Part shown: one piece after another, positions 19,133 through 27,331 of the stretch
Layout of the letters: each line of letters opens with the position of its first letter
How positions within the stretch are numbered: the first letter of the stretch is position 1
Assembly (NCBI RefSeq): GCF_006494425.1
Contig: NZ_VHIV01000002.1
Location: 806,001-870,000, forward strand
Length of the DNA: 64,000 nt
Source: Bacillus dicomae
Lineage (GTDB): Bacteria; Bacillota; Bacilli; Bacillales; Bacillaceae_G
Direction: 5' to 3'
The notes under the pieces: generated by a model
Seen by the model: only the letters and a program-made list of their open reading frames with translations
Told to the model about the DNA's origin: nothing
Databases searched by the model: none
Program-made: the position numbers and the translations under genes

Positions 19133-19250
19133 ATATAACCCTCCTTTAATAATAAGTACACTATATTAAGTTTTGAGTGCAGCGCATAAAAAAATTAATA
19201 TAGTTCTTTCAAATCAATTTACACAAGTGCACTGACAAAGCCATAAAAAT

Positions 19251-19278
19251 ATTATAGTCAAATTTGACTAAAAGGCAA
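19251..19278 (-). promoter_or_regulatory. MFS promoter with a 16-bp palindromic operator in the spacer
   Basis: On the minus strand TTGCCT (19273-19278) and TATAAT (19251-19256) are 16 bp apart. The perfect palindrome TAGTCAAATTTGACTA (19255-19270) fills most of the spacer, the classic place for a repressor site. The adjacent PadR protein is the natural candidate to bind it. Confidence 0.65.
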
Positions 19279-19554
19279 ACTTTTTCTTCTGTCAAAATAT
19301 TCTGTTGTATGGACAGCGAAAGAGTGAGTAATACTTAATATTGGTATAAAGTCAATGAAGGAAATTGTAAAAAAATATTTCAGTAAGAATACCGTCTGTT
19401 AACAGAGGAAAAATGGTTTTTTCTTTATATTGTCGAATAGGATAAAAGGAAGAGTAATAATTATATATCTTTTGTAACAAGCTTTATTAATATCGTGTAG
19501 AGAGGCAGAATAAGGTCGTATGGATGATGCATCTGAAATGGGGTGAATATTATT
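19279..19554. other. Intergenic region between the MFS gene and the DUF11-like gene
   Basis: AT-rich DNA without a supported coding region. The only clear element is the AATGGGGTGA ribosome site of the downstream gene near 19537-19546. Confidence 0.4.
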
Positions 19555-20055
19555 ATGAAAATGTGGAAACGAATTTCGGATCAAGGAAGGCGTTCAATAC
19601 CGCTACAACCAGTGTTATGGATTGATGGCTCAAAAAAGCAAAACGAATGTCCTAATGTAGCAGTTACATTACAAATCCGTAGTATGTATAAAGAAAAATT
19701 TTCATATGAACTGACCTATGATGTAAATGACATACTTATTATTCGAATTGAAGTTGAAAATAAAGGAATGGAAATGATTTCACGAGTTGTAGTAAGTCAT
19801 ATGATTCGAGATTATTTTGCATATATTCCAAACTCATTAACAGCTGATAAGGGAATGAGTGAGTTTCTGTTCCAGCTTGTAAGGTGGCGAATCGAAAACT
19901 TATTACCGAATGAGAAGGTAGAACTAATTTGTAAAATAAAAGCAAATAAAGATAAAGCACTTAAAAACGCATTATTTCAGGCTACATATACATTTCAATA
20001 TAAAGGATTATCATATGGTCCACTGCAAACAAATGAAGTTGTTGTGCGGCAATGA
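19555..20055 (+). CDS. DUF11-like single-domain protein of unknown function
   Basis: The chosen ATG at 19555 is 8-9 bases after GGGGTGA; an in-frame GTG at 19543 would overlap that site. The 166-residue product has no signal peptide. Its body resembles one DUF11/conserved-repeat beta domain: IIRIEVENKGMEMISRVVVS, then IPNSLTADKG, WRIENLLPNEKVELICKI and a beta-rich end. Such domains usually occur in multiples in surface proteins, so a single unexported copy is unusual. Function unknown. Confidence 0.7.
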   Translation: MKMWKRISDQGRRSIPLQPVLWIDGSKKQNECPNVAVTLQIRSMYKEKFSYELTYDVNDILIIRIEVENKGMEMISRVVVSHMIRDYFAYIPNSLTADKGMSEFLFQLVRWRIENLLPNEKVELICKIKANKDKALKNALFQATYTFQYKGLSYGPLQTNEVVVRQ

Positions 20056-20287
20056 TAAAAAGGAACCTGTATAAAAGGTTCCTTTTTTTGTTCGATCCCT
20101 TTTTTCTTACATAATTGTTTTTATAACCAAAATATAGAATGAAAAGAAAGGAGACAACATTTACAATAGCGTCAATTTGATCATTTGTAATAAAGTTCCC
20201 TCTGAAAGAATTAAATAGTAATTTTAACGATAACAGAAAACCTGCTAGTAAACGTATAATATCTGATAGATTTTCTTTTTGTAGCAT
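19982..20287 (-). CDS. Phage-holin-like small membrane protein, C-terminus probably altered
   Basis: ATG 20287 follows AAAGAGGTGA at correct spacing. Residues 1-65 resemble SPP1-type phage holins: IIRLLAGFLLSLKLLFNSF, NDQIDAIVNVVSFLFILYFG and GYKNNYVRKKG. The remaining ~35 residues run through the neighbour's terminator and into the antisense of its coding end, so the original stop was probably lost. This looks like a phage remnant or a domesticated holin; no lysin or other phage gene is nearby. A long palindrome lies just upstream. Confidence 0.6.
   Translation of the reverse strand: MLQKENLSDIIRLLAGFLLSLKLLFNSFRGNFITNDQIDAIVNVVSFLFILYFGYKNNYVRKKGSNKKRNLLYRFLFIIAAQQLHLFAVDHMIILYIEMYM
20057..20087 (+). 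terminator. Terminator of the DUF11-like gene
   Basis: A perfect 12-bp stem (20057-20068 with 20076-20087) is followed by T residues. It lies inside the 3' half of the holin-like frame on the opposite strand. Confidence 0.8.
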
Positions 20288-20300
20288 ATAGGTCACCTCT

Positions 20301-20337
20301 TTCTAAAACGATATATGGTACATATATCGTTTTAGAA
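20301..20337. promoter_or_regulatory. 37-bp palindrome (17-bp arms) upstream of the holin-like gene
   Basis: Arms 20301-20317 and 20321-20337 are exact reverse complements around GTA. It overlaps the leader of the holin-like gene and is AT-rich with CGATATAT cores, typical in size of a repressor operator. Which protein binds is unknown. Confidence 0.6.
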
Positions 20338-20451
20338 TAGAAATGGTAGACAAACTTAAGTGAAAATGTACACCCAATATGTACATTTTTTATTTTGTAG
20401 AAAAACATAATTGTTATAGAAACATATATTGGTATAGAAAGGAGGGGAAGT

Positions 20452-21093
20452 ATGAAGCATAAAGGGAAAATTAGTGGATTATTACTTGGGAATACAGTGG
20501 CAGTTACAGAATGGATTGCGCTTCAGGATGTAATTACAAAACTGGATTCGCGATCATTTTATACCGTCTTTGTTATTTATATATTGCAAATGATACTCAG
20601 CTATTATTTTGGACATTGGTATGATAAAAGAGCGAATGGGCGTATGGATACGGAAGTAGGGGGCATGGCAAGTAATGATTTTGTAGTTGATTTCTTTGAG
20701 AAAGTAGCTGCTCTATCAGAACGGGATTCTCATAATATTACAGTGTACATTCTTTCTGTGAAAGAATGGAAAGGATTAAAAGAAACAGTGCAAGAAAAAA
20801 AATTGGAGGTGTTAGTACAAAAATTGGAGAGTACGATTGTAAAGACAATTCGTAAAGGTGATGTCGTTACGAAGTGGGATGAAAATAAGTATGTTATTGT
20901 GGCAGTTGATAACGGACATGAAAAGTCGACAATAACAAACCGATTAATAAAAAATATTGAAAGTGAAATAGAAAATGGCTTGTTAAGTATGACTTTATTA
21001 TTTGGAGCTGCTAGTTATCCAGTTGAAGGAAAAACTTTTGAAGAATTGTTAAGAAAGGCACAAAATCAATTGTACCAGCATAGGAATTTGTAA
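20452..21093 (+). CDS. Membrane protein with a degenerate GGDEF domain
   Basis: The ATG at 20452 follows GGAGGGG. The 213-residue protein has two N-terminal hydrophobic segments (about 7-28 and 38-58). From residue 85 it follows the GGDEF fold: VYILSVKEWKGLKE, then KGDVVTKWDENKYVIVAVDN where GGDEF is replaced by DENKY, and the family ending FGAASYPVEGKTFEELLRKA. Without the signature it cannot be a normal diguanylate cyclase. It may be a structural or regulatory pseudo-cyclase. It appears monocistronic. Confidence 0.7.
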   Translation: MKHKGKISGLLLGNTVAVTEWIALQDVITKLDSRSFYTVFVIYILQMILSYYFGHWYDKRANGRMDTEVGGMASNDFVVDFFEKVAALSERDSHNITVYILSVKEWKGLKETVQEKKLEVLVQKLESTIVKTIRKGDVVTKWDENKYVIVAVDNGHEKSTITNRLIKNIESEIENGLLSMTLLFGAASYPVEGKTFEELLRKAQNQLYQHRNL

Positions 21094-21159
21094 GGAAATA
21101 AATAAAACTTTGATTTAAAGAAATATGATATGAAGAAGTTTTCAATGTAACATTTTTTT

Positions 21160-21199
21160 GACTTTTATTACAAAAAGAACTTTTTTTGTAATAAAAGTC
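21160..21199. repeat. 17-bp AT-rich inverted repeat
   Basis: Arms 21160-21176 and 21183-21199 are perfect complements with a 6-base loop. It could be a weak terminator for the GGDEF gene 67 bases upstream. Confidence 0.55.
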
Positions 21200-21272
21200 T
21201 TTAAAAATATATGGAATAAGCATATAATTATGATGGATGTGTCAATGCATTTTGCACAATGTGTTTCATTTT

Positions 21273-21305
21273 AAAAGTGTAGAGGAAAGCATGCTCTACA
21301 CTTTT
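21273..21305 (+). terminator. Terminator 180 bases downstream of the GGDEF gene
   Basis: A 12-bp stem (21273-21284 with 21294-21305) is followed by CCTTTTT. No gene ends directly before it, so it may end a long 3' UTR or an unrecognised small transcript. Confidence 0.65.
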
Positions 21306-21741
21306 CCTTTTTAGGGAATGACAAGAATAATTGTAAGTTGTTGCAAGGTAGCGTTTGTACTGTGTAAAATGAACAAAGAGATTATTTGATAGAAAGCGGG
21401 AAAGGGAATGATAGAATGATAGAGGTGAGAGAACAACGAACATCTTTTATCAGGTGAATTATTACTGTTGTTCTTCAAATTATTATGGCTGTGATGAATT
21501 CCGTTGTACTTTTATGTAATACATAGTATGAACAGGTTTTAAAAAGTGCCAAGTAAAAGATGGATATGAAACTGCTATTGAGTTCAAAAACGTAACATGT
21601 AATTTTAAGTAATACAATTTGTACAAGCATTATAAACAATATGAATGATTTTCGTAAAAAAGGTGCGAGTGTGGAGTTTATAGAAGGATATATAATTTCA
21701 TAGCTTTTTACACGATGATCGTATATAAGTAGGAGGAAAAG

Positions 21742-22404
21742 ATGTTGAAATATAGTAAATTAGCAATTGTAACTGCATTATCAATGATTTTACTAGCTGG
21801 TTGTTTCGGACCGAAACCAGAAGAGGAATTATATGTAGCGTTTGAAAATGCTGCAAAGCAAGAAAAAACAATGTTTGAAGATGCGAAGAAACTTGAAACT
21901 CTAGAGAAAGAGGGACAAGAATTATATAACCAGATTGTGCAAGAAGGAAAAGATAATAATCAAACTGTTAAGGAAAAGTTGAACCAAGCAGTGAAAAATA
22001 CAGATGAACGAGAAAAAGTGCTTAAAAAAGAAAAAGAATCCTTAAATAAGGCACAAGAAGAAGTGAAAGCAGCAGATAAATATGTGAAGAAAATTGAAGA
22101 TAAGAAATTGAAAGATCAAGCCGATAAAGTGAAAAGCACATATGAGAAACGACACGATTCATTTAACAAGATGTATGATAGCTATAATAAATCGTTAAAA
22201 CAAGAAAAAGAATTATATACAATGTTACAAGATAAAGGTACAAAATTAAAAGATATAAGTGAAAAAGTAAAAGTAGTAAATCAATCTTATAAAGATATTG
22301 AATCAGAAAAAGATAAGTTTAATGAATTTACGAAATCTTATAATACAGAAAAAATAGCTTTTTATAAACAAGCAAATATTAAAATTAAAGAAGAGAAAAA
22401 ATAA
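21742..22404 (+). CDS. ykyA: YkyA-family lipoprotein
   Basis: The 220-residue protein starts after AGGAGG and has a lipoprotein signal with lipobox LAGC (Cys21). The mature part is almost wholly charged helix with long Lys/Glu heptads (residues 35-215), the pattern of the YkyA family of putative cell-wall-binding lipoproteins. In B. subtilis ykyA lies between def and pdhA; here it is displaced about 20 kb from those genes. Its role on the outer membrane face is unknown. Confidence 0.85.
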   Translation: MLKYSKLAIVTALSMILLAGCFGPKPEEELYVAFENAAKQEKTMFEDAKKLETLEKEGQELYNQIVQEGKDNNQTVKEKLNQAVKNTDEREKVLKKEKESLNKAQEEVKAADKYVKKIEDKKLKDQADKVKSTYEKRHDSFNKMYDSYNKSLKQEKELYTMLQDKGTKLKDISEKVKVVNQSYKDIESEKDKFNEFTKSYNTEKIAFYKQANIKIKEEKK

Positions 22405-22439
22405 AACAGTTTGGCCTACACTTGGCCAAACTGTTTTAT
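22401..22439. terminator. Bidirectional terminator between ykyA and ykyB
   Basis: A perfect 16-bp stem (22401-22416 with 22424-22439) lies between convergent genes with T-tracts on both sides. Confidence 0.9.
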
Positions 22440-22894
22440 TTTTTTGTATAAGTACGACTATACCATGGGATAGGTTCATTTAATTTCTTTTCTTGTTTTA
22501 GTGCTTCAGGACCAATATAATCTTGAAGTGTTTTTTTTGCTACTGTTAAAGATAATGTTGTTTTCGGGTTTCGATAGGAGGATTCAAGATGACCGAGATG
22601 TGGTAGGATTCGAAAATCTTCTTTTGTAGGAGGAATATGGAAAAAATAATCACCTAAACGTATAAGAACATCAGATTGTTGTTGGCTAAAACGTGGATTT
22701 CTAGAAAAATGTAATCCTTCTTTAATAGCTTTTTTTTCAGCAATTAAGCGTTCTAAAGCTGTCTTTTTTAACCAGTATAAATACTTCGGGTTAGTTGCAG
22801 CTTTAGCATGACGATTCACAACGAAAATAGATTGAGCTAGTCGATTAATAGGATGTTGGTCTTGTAATTGAGATTGTGGTTGTGAAGGTTTCAT
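22436..22894 (-). CDS. ykyB: YkyB-family protein
   Basis: The 152-residue protein matches B. subtilis YkyB along its core: VNRHAKAATNPKYLYWLKK, GLHFSRNPRFSQQQSDVLIR and HIPPTKEDFRILPHLG. It is basic and soluble. The start ATG at 22894 follows AAAGGAG. No function is established for the family to my knowledge. It overlaps the shared terminator with ykyA. Confidence 0.85.
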   Translation of the reverse strand: MKPSQPQSQLQDQHPINRLAQSIFVVNRHAKAATNPKYLYWLKKTALERLIAEKKAIKEGLHFSRNPRFSQQQSDVLIRLGDYFFHIPPTKEDFRILPHLGHLESSYRNPKTTLSLTVAKKTLQDYIGPEALKQEKKLNEPIPWYSRTYTKK

Positions 22895-23071
22895 ATTGAA
22901 TCTCCTTTCAATTTTTCATTATTATACCATAAATAAAAGTGATTTTTATTATATGCAAAAAGTGATTGTATATATTTTCAATATTAAAGCAATATTGTTA
23001 CAAAAAACAACTATTTTGTATAATAGTAATAGAATGTGTTTTAGAAATTTGATAATGAAAGAGTGAGAAGT

Positions 23072-24610
23072 TTGAAAGAAATATTAAAACAGCAATATGC
23101 CATTATAGATATTGGATCTAATACAATGCGTTTAGTTATTTATGAAAAGCAAAACGGAGGTTTTTATAAAGAGATTGAAAATACGAAAGTGGTTGCTCGG
23201 TTAAGGAATTACTTAGTTGATGGTGTGTTGATTGAAGAAGGAATAGAGGTATTGTTGCAAACATTATTTCAATTTCAGGAAAGTACACGATTCCACCAGT
23301 TGCATCATGTACTTTGTGTTGCAACAGCAACAATTAGACAGGCTGAGAACCAAGAAGCAATTAAAAAACTTGTTGAAGGACAAACAGACTTTACTCTTAG
23401 AGTATTATCAGAATATGAGGAAGCACGTTACGGCTATTTAGCAGTTATGAATTCAACTTCGTTCTCTGAAGGAATTACAGTAGATATTGGTGGAGGGAGT
23501 ACGGAAGTTACATACTTTCGAAATAGAGAGATTTTAGAGTACCATAGCTTTCCTTTTGGAGCACTTTCTTTAAAGCAACAATTTATTAAAGAGGATATAC
23601 CTACTGAAGACGAGTTGAAAAAGATTAAAATGTACTTAGAATATCAACTTCGAACATTACCATGGTTAATCGGTAAGAAATTGCCTCTTATCGCAATTGG
23701 TGGTAGTGCGAGGAACTTAGTGAAAATTCATCAAAATTTAATTTGTTATCCTATAGCAGGGGTACATTTATACAAGATGAAAGAAGAAGATATTAAAAAT
23801 GTGAAAGTAGAATTGGAAGCATTGTCGTTCATAGAACTTCAAAAATTGGAAGGATTGGCAAAAGATCGAGCAGATACAATTGTTCCAGCAGTTGAGGTTT
23901 TTCATACGCTTGTTAATGTTATAGAGGCACCATCATTTGTATTAAGTAGAAAAGGATTACGAGAAGGTGTTTTCTATGAAGAGTTGACAAAAGATTTGGG
24001 GATTTCATATTATCCGAACGTAGTCGAAGAAAGTTTGTATTTATTATCACATGAATATGAAATGGATATGGAAATTGTAATGCAACTTATTAAACATGGA
24101 AGATTGATTTGTCAACAGCTTGAAGAAATAGGGCTGATTTCTATGTCAACAAAAGACTGGGAAGTATTCCATCAAGCAGCGAAAGTATTTAATATAGGTA
24201 AATATATAGATGAAGAAGCAAGCCGCTTACATACGTTTTATTTATTAGCGAATAAAACAATTGATGGTATGATGCACAAAGAGCGAGTTAGATTAGCGCT
24301 TATCGCGTCTTATAAATCAAAAATGTTATTCAAACAACATTTGGCCCCATTTGAAGGATGGTTTGATAAAAACGAACAAAAAAAAATACGCCTATTAGGA
24401 GCTGTTTTACAATTTTCAGCAGCTCTAAATATAAGACAAAGGTCGCTTGTTGAATCGATATCTATAACAGAAAGTAAAGAAGGATTAACATTTAAAATTG
24501 TATGTGAGCAGTCGGCATTGGCGGAAAAATTGCAAGCTGAAAAGCAAAAGAAACAGCTGGAAAGAGTATTGAAAATGTCTATTAATTTATCTTTCGAATC
24601 AAAACATTAA
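23072..24610 (+). CDS. ppx: Ppx/GppA-family exopolyphosphatase
   Basis: The TTG at 23072 is preferred over the GTG at 23063 because AAAGAGTGAG then lies at ribosome-site distance. The 512-residue protein has the actin-like phosphatase signatures AIIDIGSNTMRLVIY near the N-terminus and VDIGGGSTEVTYF near residue 140, plus a C-terminal HD-like helical domain as in long Ppx proteins. It should release phosphate from polyphosphate chain ends. The following gene encodes polyphosphate kinase, so synthesis and breakdown of polyphosphate are encoded together. Confidence 0.9.
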   Translation: MKEILKQQYAIIDIGSNTMRLVIYEKQNGGFYKEIENTKVVARLRNYLVDGVLIEEGIEVLLQTLFQFQESTRFHQLHHVLCVATATIRQAENQEAIKKLVEGQTDFTLRVLSEYEEARYGYLAVMNSTSFSEGITVDIGGGSTEVTYFRNREILEYHSFPFGALSLKQQFIKEDIPTEDELKKIKMYLEYQLRTLPWLIGKKLPLIAIGGSARNLVKIHQNLICYPIAGVHLYKMKEEDIKNVKVELEALSFIELQKLEGLAKDRADTIVPAVEVFHTLVNVIEAPSFVLSRKGLREGVFYEELTKDLGISYYPNVVEESLYLLSHEYEMDMEIVMQLIKHGRLICQQLEEIGLISMSTKDWEVFHQAAKVFNIGKYIDEEASRLHTFYLLANKTIDGMMHKERVRLALIASYKSKMLFKQHLAPFEGWFDKNEQKKIRLLGAVLQFSAALNIRQRSLVESISITESKEGLTFKIVCEQSALAEKLQAEKQKKQLERVLKMSINLSFESKH

Positions 24611-24717
24611 GTTGTACGGATGTCTTTACAAAAAATTAACACTTTGGAATATTGTAATTTGCTAAAATGAAAGTAACTAAATTATAGTAAAAAAGTTTCA
24701 AGGGAAGTGTGAAGAGG

Positions 24718-26826
24718 ATGGAAATGTTGAAGGGGAATATAGTGAATTTAAATGATACAGCTTATTATAACAATCGAGAATTAAGTTGGTTAGCATTTAA
24801 TGAACGTGTACTACAGGAAGCACAGGATGAAATGAATCCGCTCTTGGAAAGATTAAAGTTTATTAGCATTTTCAGCTCAAATTTAGATGAATTTTTTATG
24901 GTACGCGTGGCAGGATTGAAGGATCAAGTGAGTGCTGGGTTTAATCAACCAGAAAATAAGGCTGGATTAACACCCAAAAAGCAATTAAATAAAATTGCGA
25001 TAAAGGCCCATGAATTAATGACTATACAATATGATACGTTTAAAAATTATGTGTTGCCAGCGCTGGAGTTAGAGGGGATTGAGCGTTTAACATTCCATGA
25101 TTTGACGAAAGAACAAAGAGAATTTATAGAAGAGTATTTTGATGAGCAAATTTTCCCGGTCTTAACACCTGTAGCTATCGATGCATATCGTCCATTTCCG
25201 ATGTTATTAAATAAAAGTTTGAATTTAGCTACTCTTTTATATGATGAGAAACAAGTGGAGGAAGAAAACCGTACGAAGTTAGGGATTGTACAAGTTCCTT
25301 CATTACTTGAACGATTTATATTTTTACCGAGTGAAGGGCAAAAGCATAAATTTATTTTATTAGAAGATGTAATTAGTGGTTTTACTCATAAATTATTTAC
25401 AGGGTATAAAGTATCGTCTGTTACTCGTTTCCGTATTACACGCAATGCGGATTTAACAATTCATGAAGAAGGTGCGAGGGATTTATTAAAGGTAATTGAA
25501 AAAGAATTAAAAAAACGTAAGTGGGGAGCTGCTGTACGTTTAGAAGTTGGCAAAGAGCATATTGATGAAAGAGTATTAGCGCTATTGTATGAGGTGTTGG
25601 AAGTAAAAGATGAAGATGTGTACATAATGGATGGACCGTTAGATTTAACATGTCTATTTTCTTTATATAAAAAACTAGCTCCTTTATATGAACATCTAGT
25701 ATATCCGGCTCTTATTCCGCAACGACCTCAAGATTTAGGGGAGGCGGAAGATGTGTTTGAAAAAGCGATTGAGCATGATATTTTATTACACCATCCTTTT
25801 GAATCGTTTCAGCCAGTAGTTGATTTTGTCCGTGATGCGGCAGACGACCCGAATGTACTTGCAATCAAACAAACATTATATCGAGTAAGTGGGGATTCGC
25901 CGATTATTCAGGCGCTAAAGGTAGCGGCTGAAAAAGGAAAGCAAGTGACGGTATTAGTTGAGTTAAAGGCAAGATTTGATGAAGAAAATAATGTGCATTG
26001 GGCTAAAGAGTTAGAAAAGGCAGGCTGTCATGTTATTTACGGTGTGAGTCATTTGAAAACACATAGTAAAATTACGCTAGTTGTACGAAGAAAAAACGGA
26101 AAAATCGAAAGGTTCGTACATCTTGGGACTGGAAATTATAACGACGCAACAGCAAAGTTATATACTGATTTCGGATATATCACATCACGAAAAGACTTTG
26201 GGGTAGATGCAACAAATTTCTTTAATTATTTGAGTGGTTATACAACAAAGCCACATTTTCATCATTTATCGGTTGCGCCATTCGATATAAGAGAGCAATT
26301 TATGGATTTAATAGATGAAGAAATCCGTTATCATAGGCAATATGGAAATGGGTATATTATTGCTAAGATGAATTCATTAACAGATAAACCATTAATAAAA
26401 AAAATGTATGAAGCATCACAAGCTGGAGTAAAGGTAGAGCTCATCGTTCGAGGAACATGTTGTTTAAGGCCTGGTATTCCAAATGTAAGTGAAAATATTC
26501 GGGTAGTTAGTGTCGTCGGGAGATATTTAGAACATAGCCGAATTTATTATTTCCATCATAATGGAGAAGAGAAAATATACTTATCTTCAGCTGACTGGAT
26601 GACTCGAAATATGGAGAAGCGAGTAGAAATATCTTTCCCGATATTAGATATTGAAATGAAGGCGAGAGTTAAGGCAATTTTACAACTTACATTAGCTGAT
26701 AATGTGAAAACACGTGAACAAAATAAATCTGGTGACTACTACTATGTTATTAATAGTAGTACAGAAGAAATTGATAGCCAAGTGAAGTTGTTTAAAATGG
26801 CGTATCAAAACACGGATGCTGAATAA
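24718..26826 (+). CDS. ppk: Polyphosphate kinase
   Basis: The product of about 702 residues has all Ppk1 parts: NRELSWLAFNERVLQEAQDE at the N-terminus, the phospho-His motif in VSHLKTHSKITLVVRR, HLGTGNYNDATAKLYTDFG, and HSRIYYFHHNGEEKIY with ADWMTRNMEKRVE. It makes polyphosphate from ATP reversibly. Start choice is uncertain: ATG 24718, ATG 24724 (GAAGAGG six bases upstream, ideal) and GTG 24709 are all possible. It follows ppx by about 110 bases. Confidence 0.94.
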   Translation: MEMLKGNIVNLNDTAYYNNRELSWLAFNERVLQEAQDEMNPLLERLKFISIFSSNLDEFFMVRVAGLKDQVSAGFNQPENKAGLTPKKQLNKIAIKAHELMTIQYDTFKNYVLPALELEGIERLTFHDLTKEQREFIEEYFDEQIFPVLTPVAIDAYRPFPMLLNKSLNLATLLYDEKQVEEENRTKLGIVQVPSLLERFIFLPSEGQKHKFILLEDVISGFTHKLFTGYKVSSVTRFRITRNADLTIHEEGARDLLKVIEKELKKRKWGAAVRLEVGKEHIDERVLALLYEVLEVKDEDVYIMDGPLDLTCLFSLYKKLAPLYEHLVYPALIPQRPQDLGEAEDVFEKAIEHDILLHHPFESFQPVVDFVRDAADDPNVLAIKQTLYRVSGDSPIIQALKVAAEKGKQVTVLVELKARFDEENNVHWAKELEKAGCHVIYGVSHLKTHSKITLVVRRKNGKIERFVHLGTGNYNDATAKLYTDFGYITSRKDFGVDATNFFNYLSGYTTKPHFHHLSVAPFDIREQFMDLIDEEIRYHRQYGNGYIIAKMNSLTDKPLIKKMYEASQAGVKVELIVRGTCCLRPGIPNVSENIRVVSVVGRYLEHSRIYYFHHNGEEKIYLSSADWMTRNMEKRVEISFPILDIEMKARVKAILQLTLADNVKTREQNKSGDYYYVINSSTEEIDSQVKLFKMAYQNTDAE

Positions 26827-26827
26827 T

Positions 26828-26876
26828 GAGAACAAAGTAAAAAACCTCTTTTTTAGAGGTTTTTTACTTTGTTCTC
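26828..26876 (+). terminator. Terminator of ppk
   Basis: A perfect 22-bp stem (26828-26849 with 26855-26876) with 5-base T loop. Confidence 0.85.
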
Positions 26877-26997
26877 TACTTATTATACGTTCTCAAAATA
26901 GAAGGATACGTAGAGAGAATAGTTTTTATTGTAAGCATGTTAATGATCATGAATTGGTTAAGAGAGGGAATAACATTGGTAGAATTGTTGCGGTACA

Positions 26998-27234
26998 TTA
27001 ATAATAGTATGGTTGTTGACAAGGTCCACCATAACAAGGATAAGGTGCTGGCGGTGGGAAAGGTGGTGGATATGGTGGGTAAAACGGTCTAGGACCGAAA
27101 GCTAATGCTCCGCCGAGCAGTCCACCAGCAATACCAGCTAAAAATGGAACGCCAAAAAACGGAAAGAAGCGTGAGTCGCCTACTGGACCAATAGGTGCTG
27201 AGCGGACTGGGATTGGTTGATAATATGGATACAT
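26998..27234 (-). CDS. Small Pro/Tyr/Gly-rich protein, probable spore coat component
   Basis: ATG 27234 follows AAAGGAGG; the longer upstream frame has no ribosome site. The 78-residue protein is unusual in composition: YYQPIPVRSAPIGPVG at the start, a hydrophobic glycine stretch (GIAGGLLGGALAF) and a tail of Pro, Tyr and Cys (PPYPPPFPPPAPYPCYGG). Such composition is typical of small coat or exosporium proteins. A CATATGATA element 30 bases upstream matches sigma-K/E -10 sequences. The coat role is inferred. Confidence 0.75.
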   Translation of the reverse strand: MYPYYQPIPVRSAPIGPVGDSRFFPFFGVPFLAGIAGGLLGGALAFGPRPFYPPYPPPFPPPAPYPCYGGPCQQPYYY

Positions 27235-27263
27235 GAACAAACCTCCTTTATTGGACTCACTTT

Positions 27264-27272
27264 TATCATATG
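27264..27272 (-). promoter_or_regulatory. Sigma-E/K-like -10 element
   Basis: On the minus strand CATATGATA fits the CATANNNTA pattern of mother-cell sigma factors, 30 bases before the coat-like gene start. Confidence 0.45.
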
Positions 27273-27331
27273 GTAAACGAAACGTGGATGAGCGCGTACA
27301 AGAAAGGATATGTAAGAAAATAGGCGAATTA

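Larger units (their letters stand above)
21094..21741. other. 648-base region without a supported protein gene
   Basis: It holds a 17-bp AT-rich hairpin (21160-21199), a good terminator (21273-21305) 180 bases after the GGDEF gene, and scattered short frames without ribosome sites. One frame near 21548-21612 reads like an eroded Cys-containing protein end (KCQVKDGYETAIEFK). No RNA family is recognised. Confidence 0.45.

Noticed and set aside
19982-20408. Prophage region around the holin-like gene
   Set aside because: Only one phage-like gene is present; no integrase, lysin, att sites or structural genes nearby.
26816-27001. 61-residue plus-strand open frame after ppk
   Set aside because: It overlaps the ppk end and reads through a perfect 22-bp terminator stem; no ribosome site.
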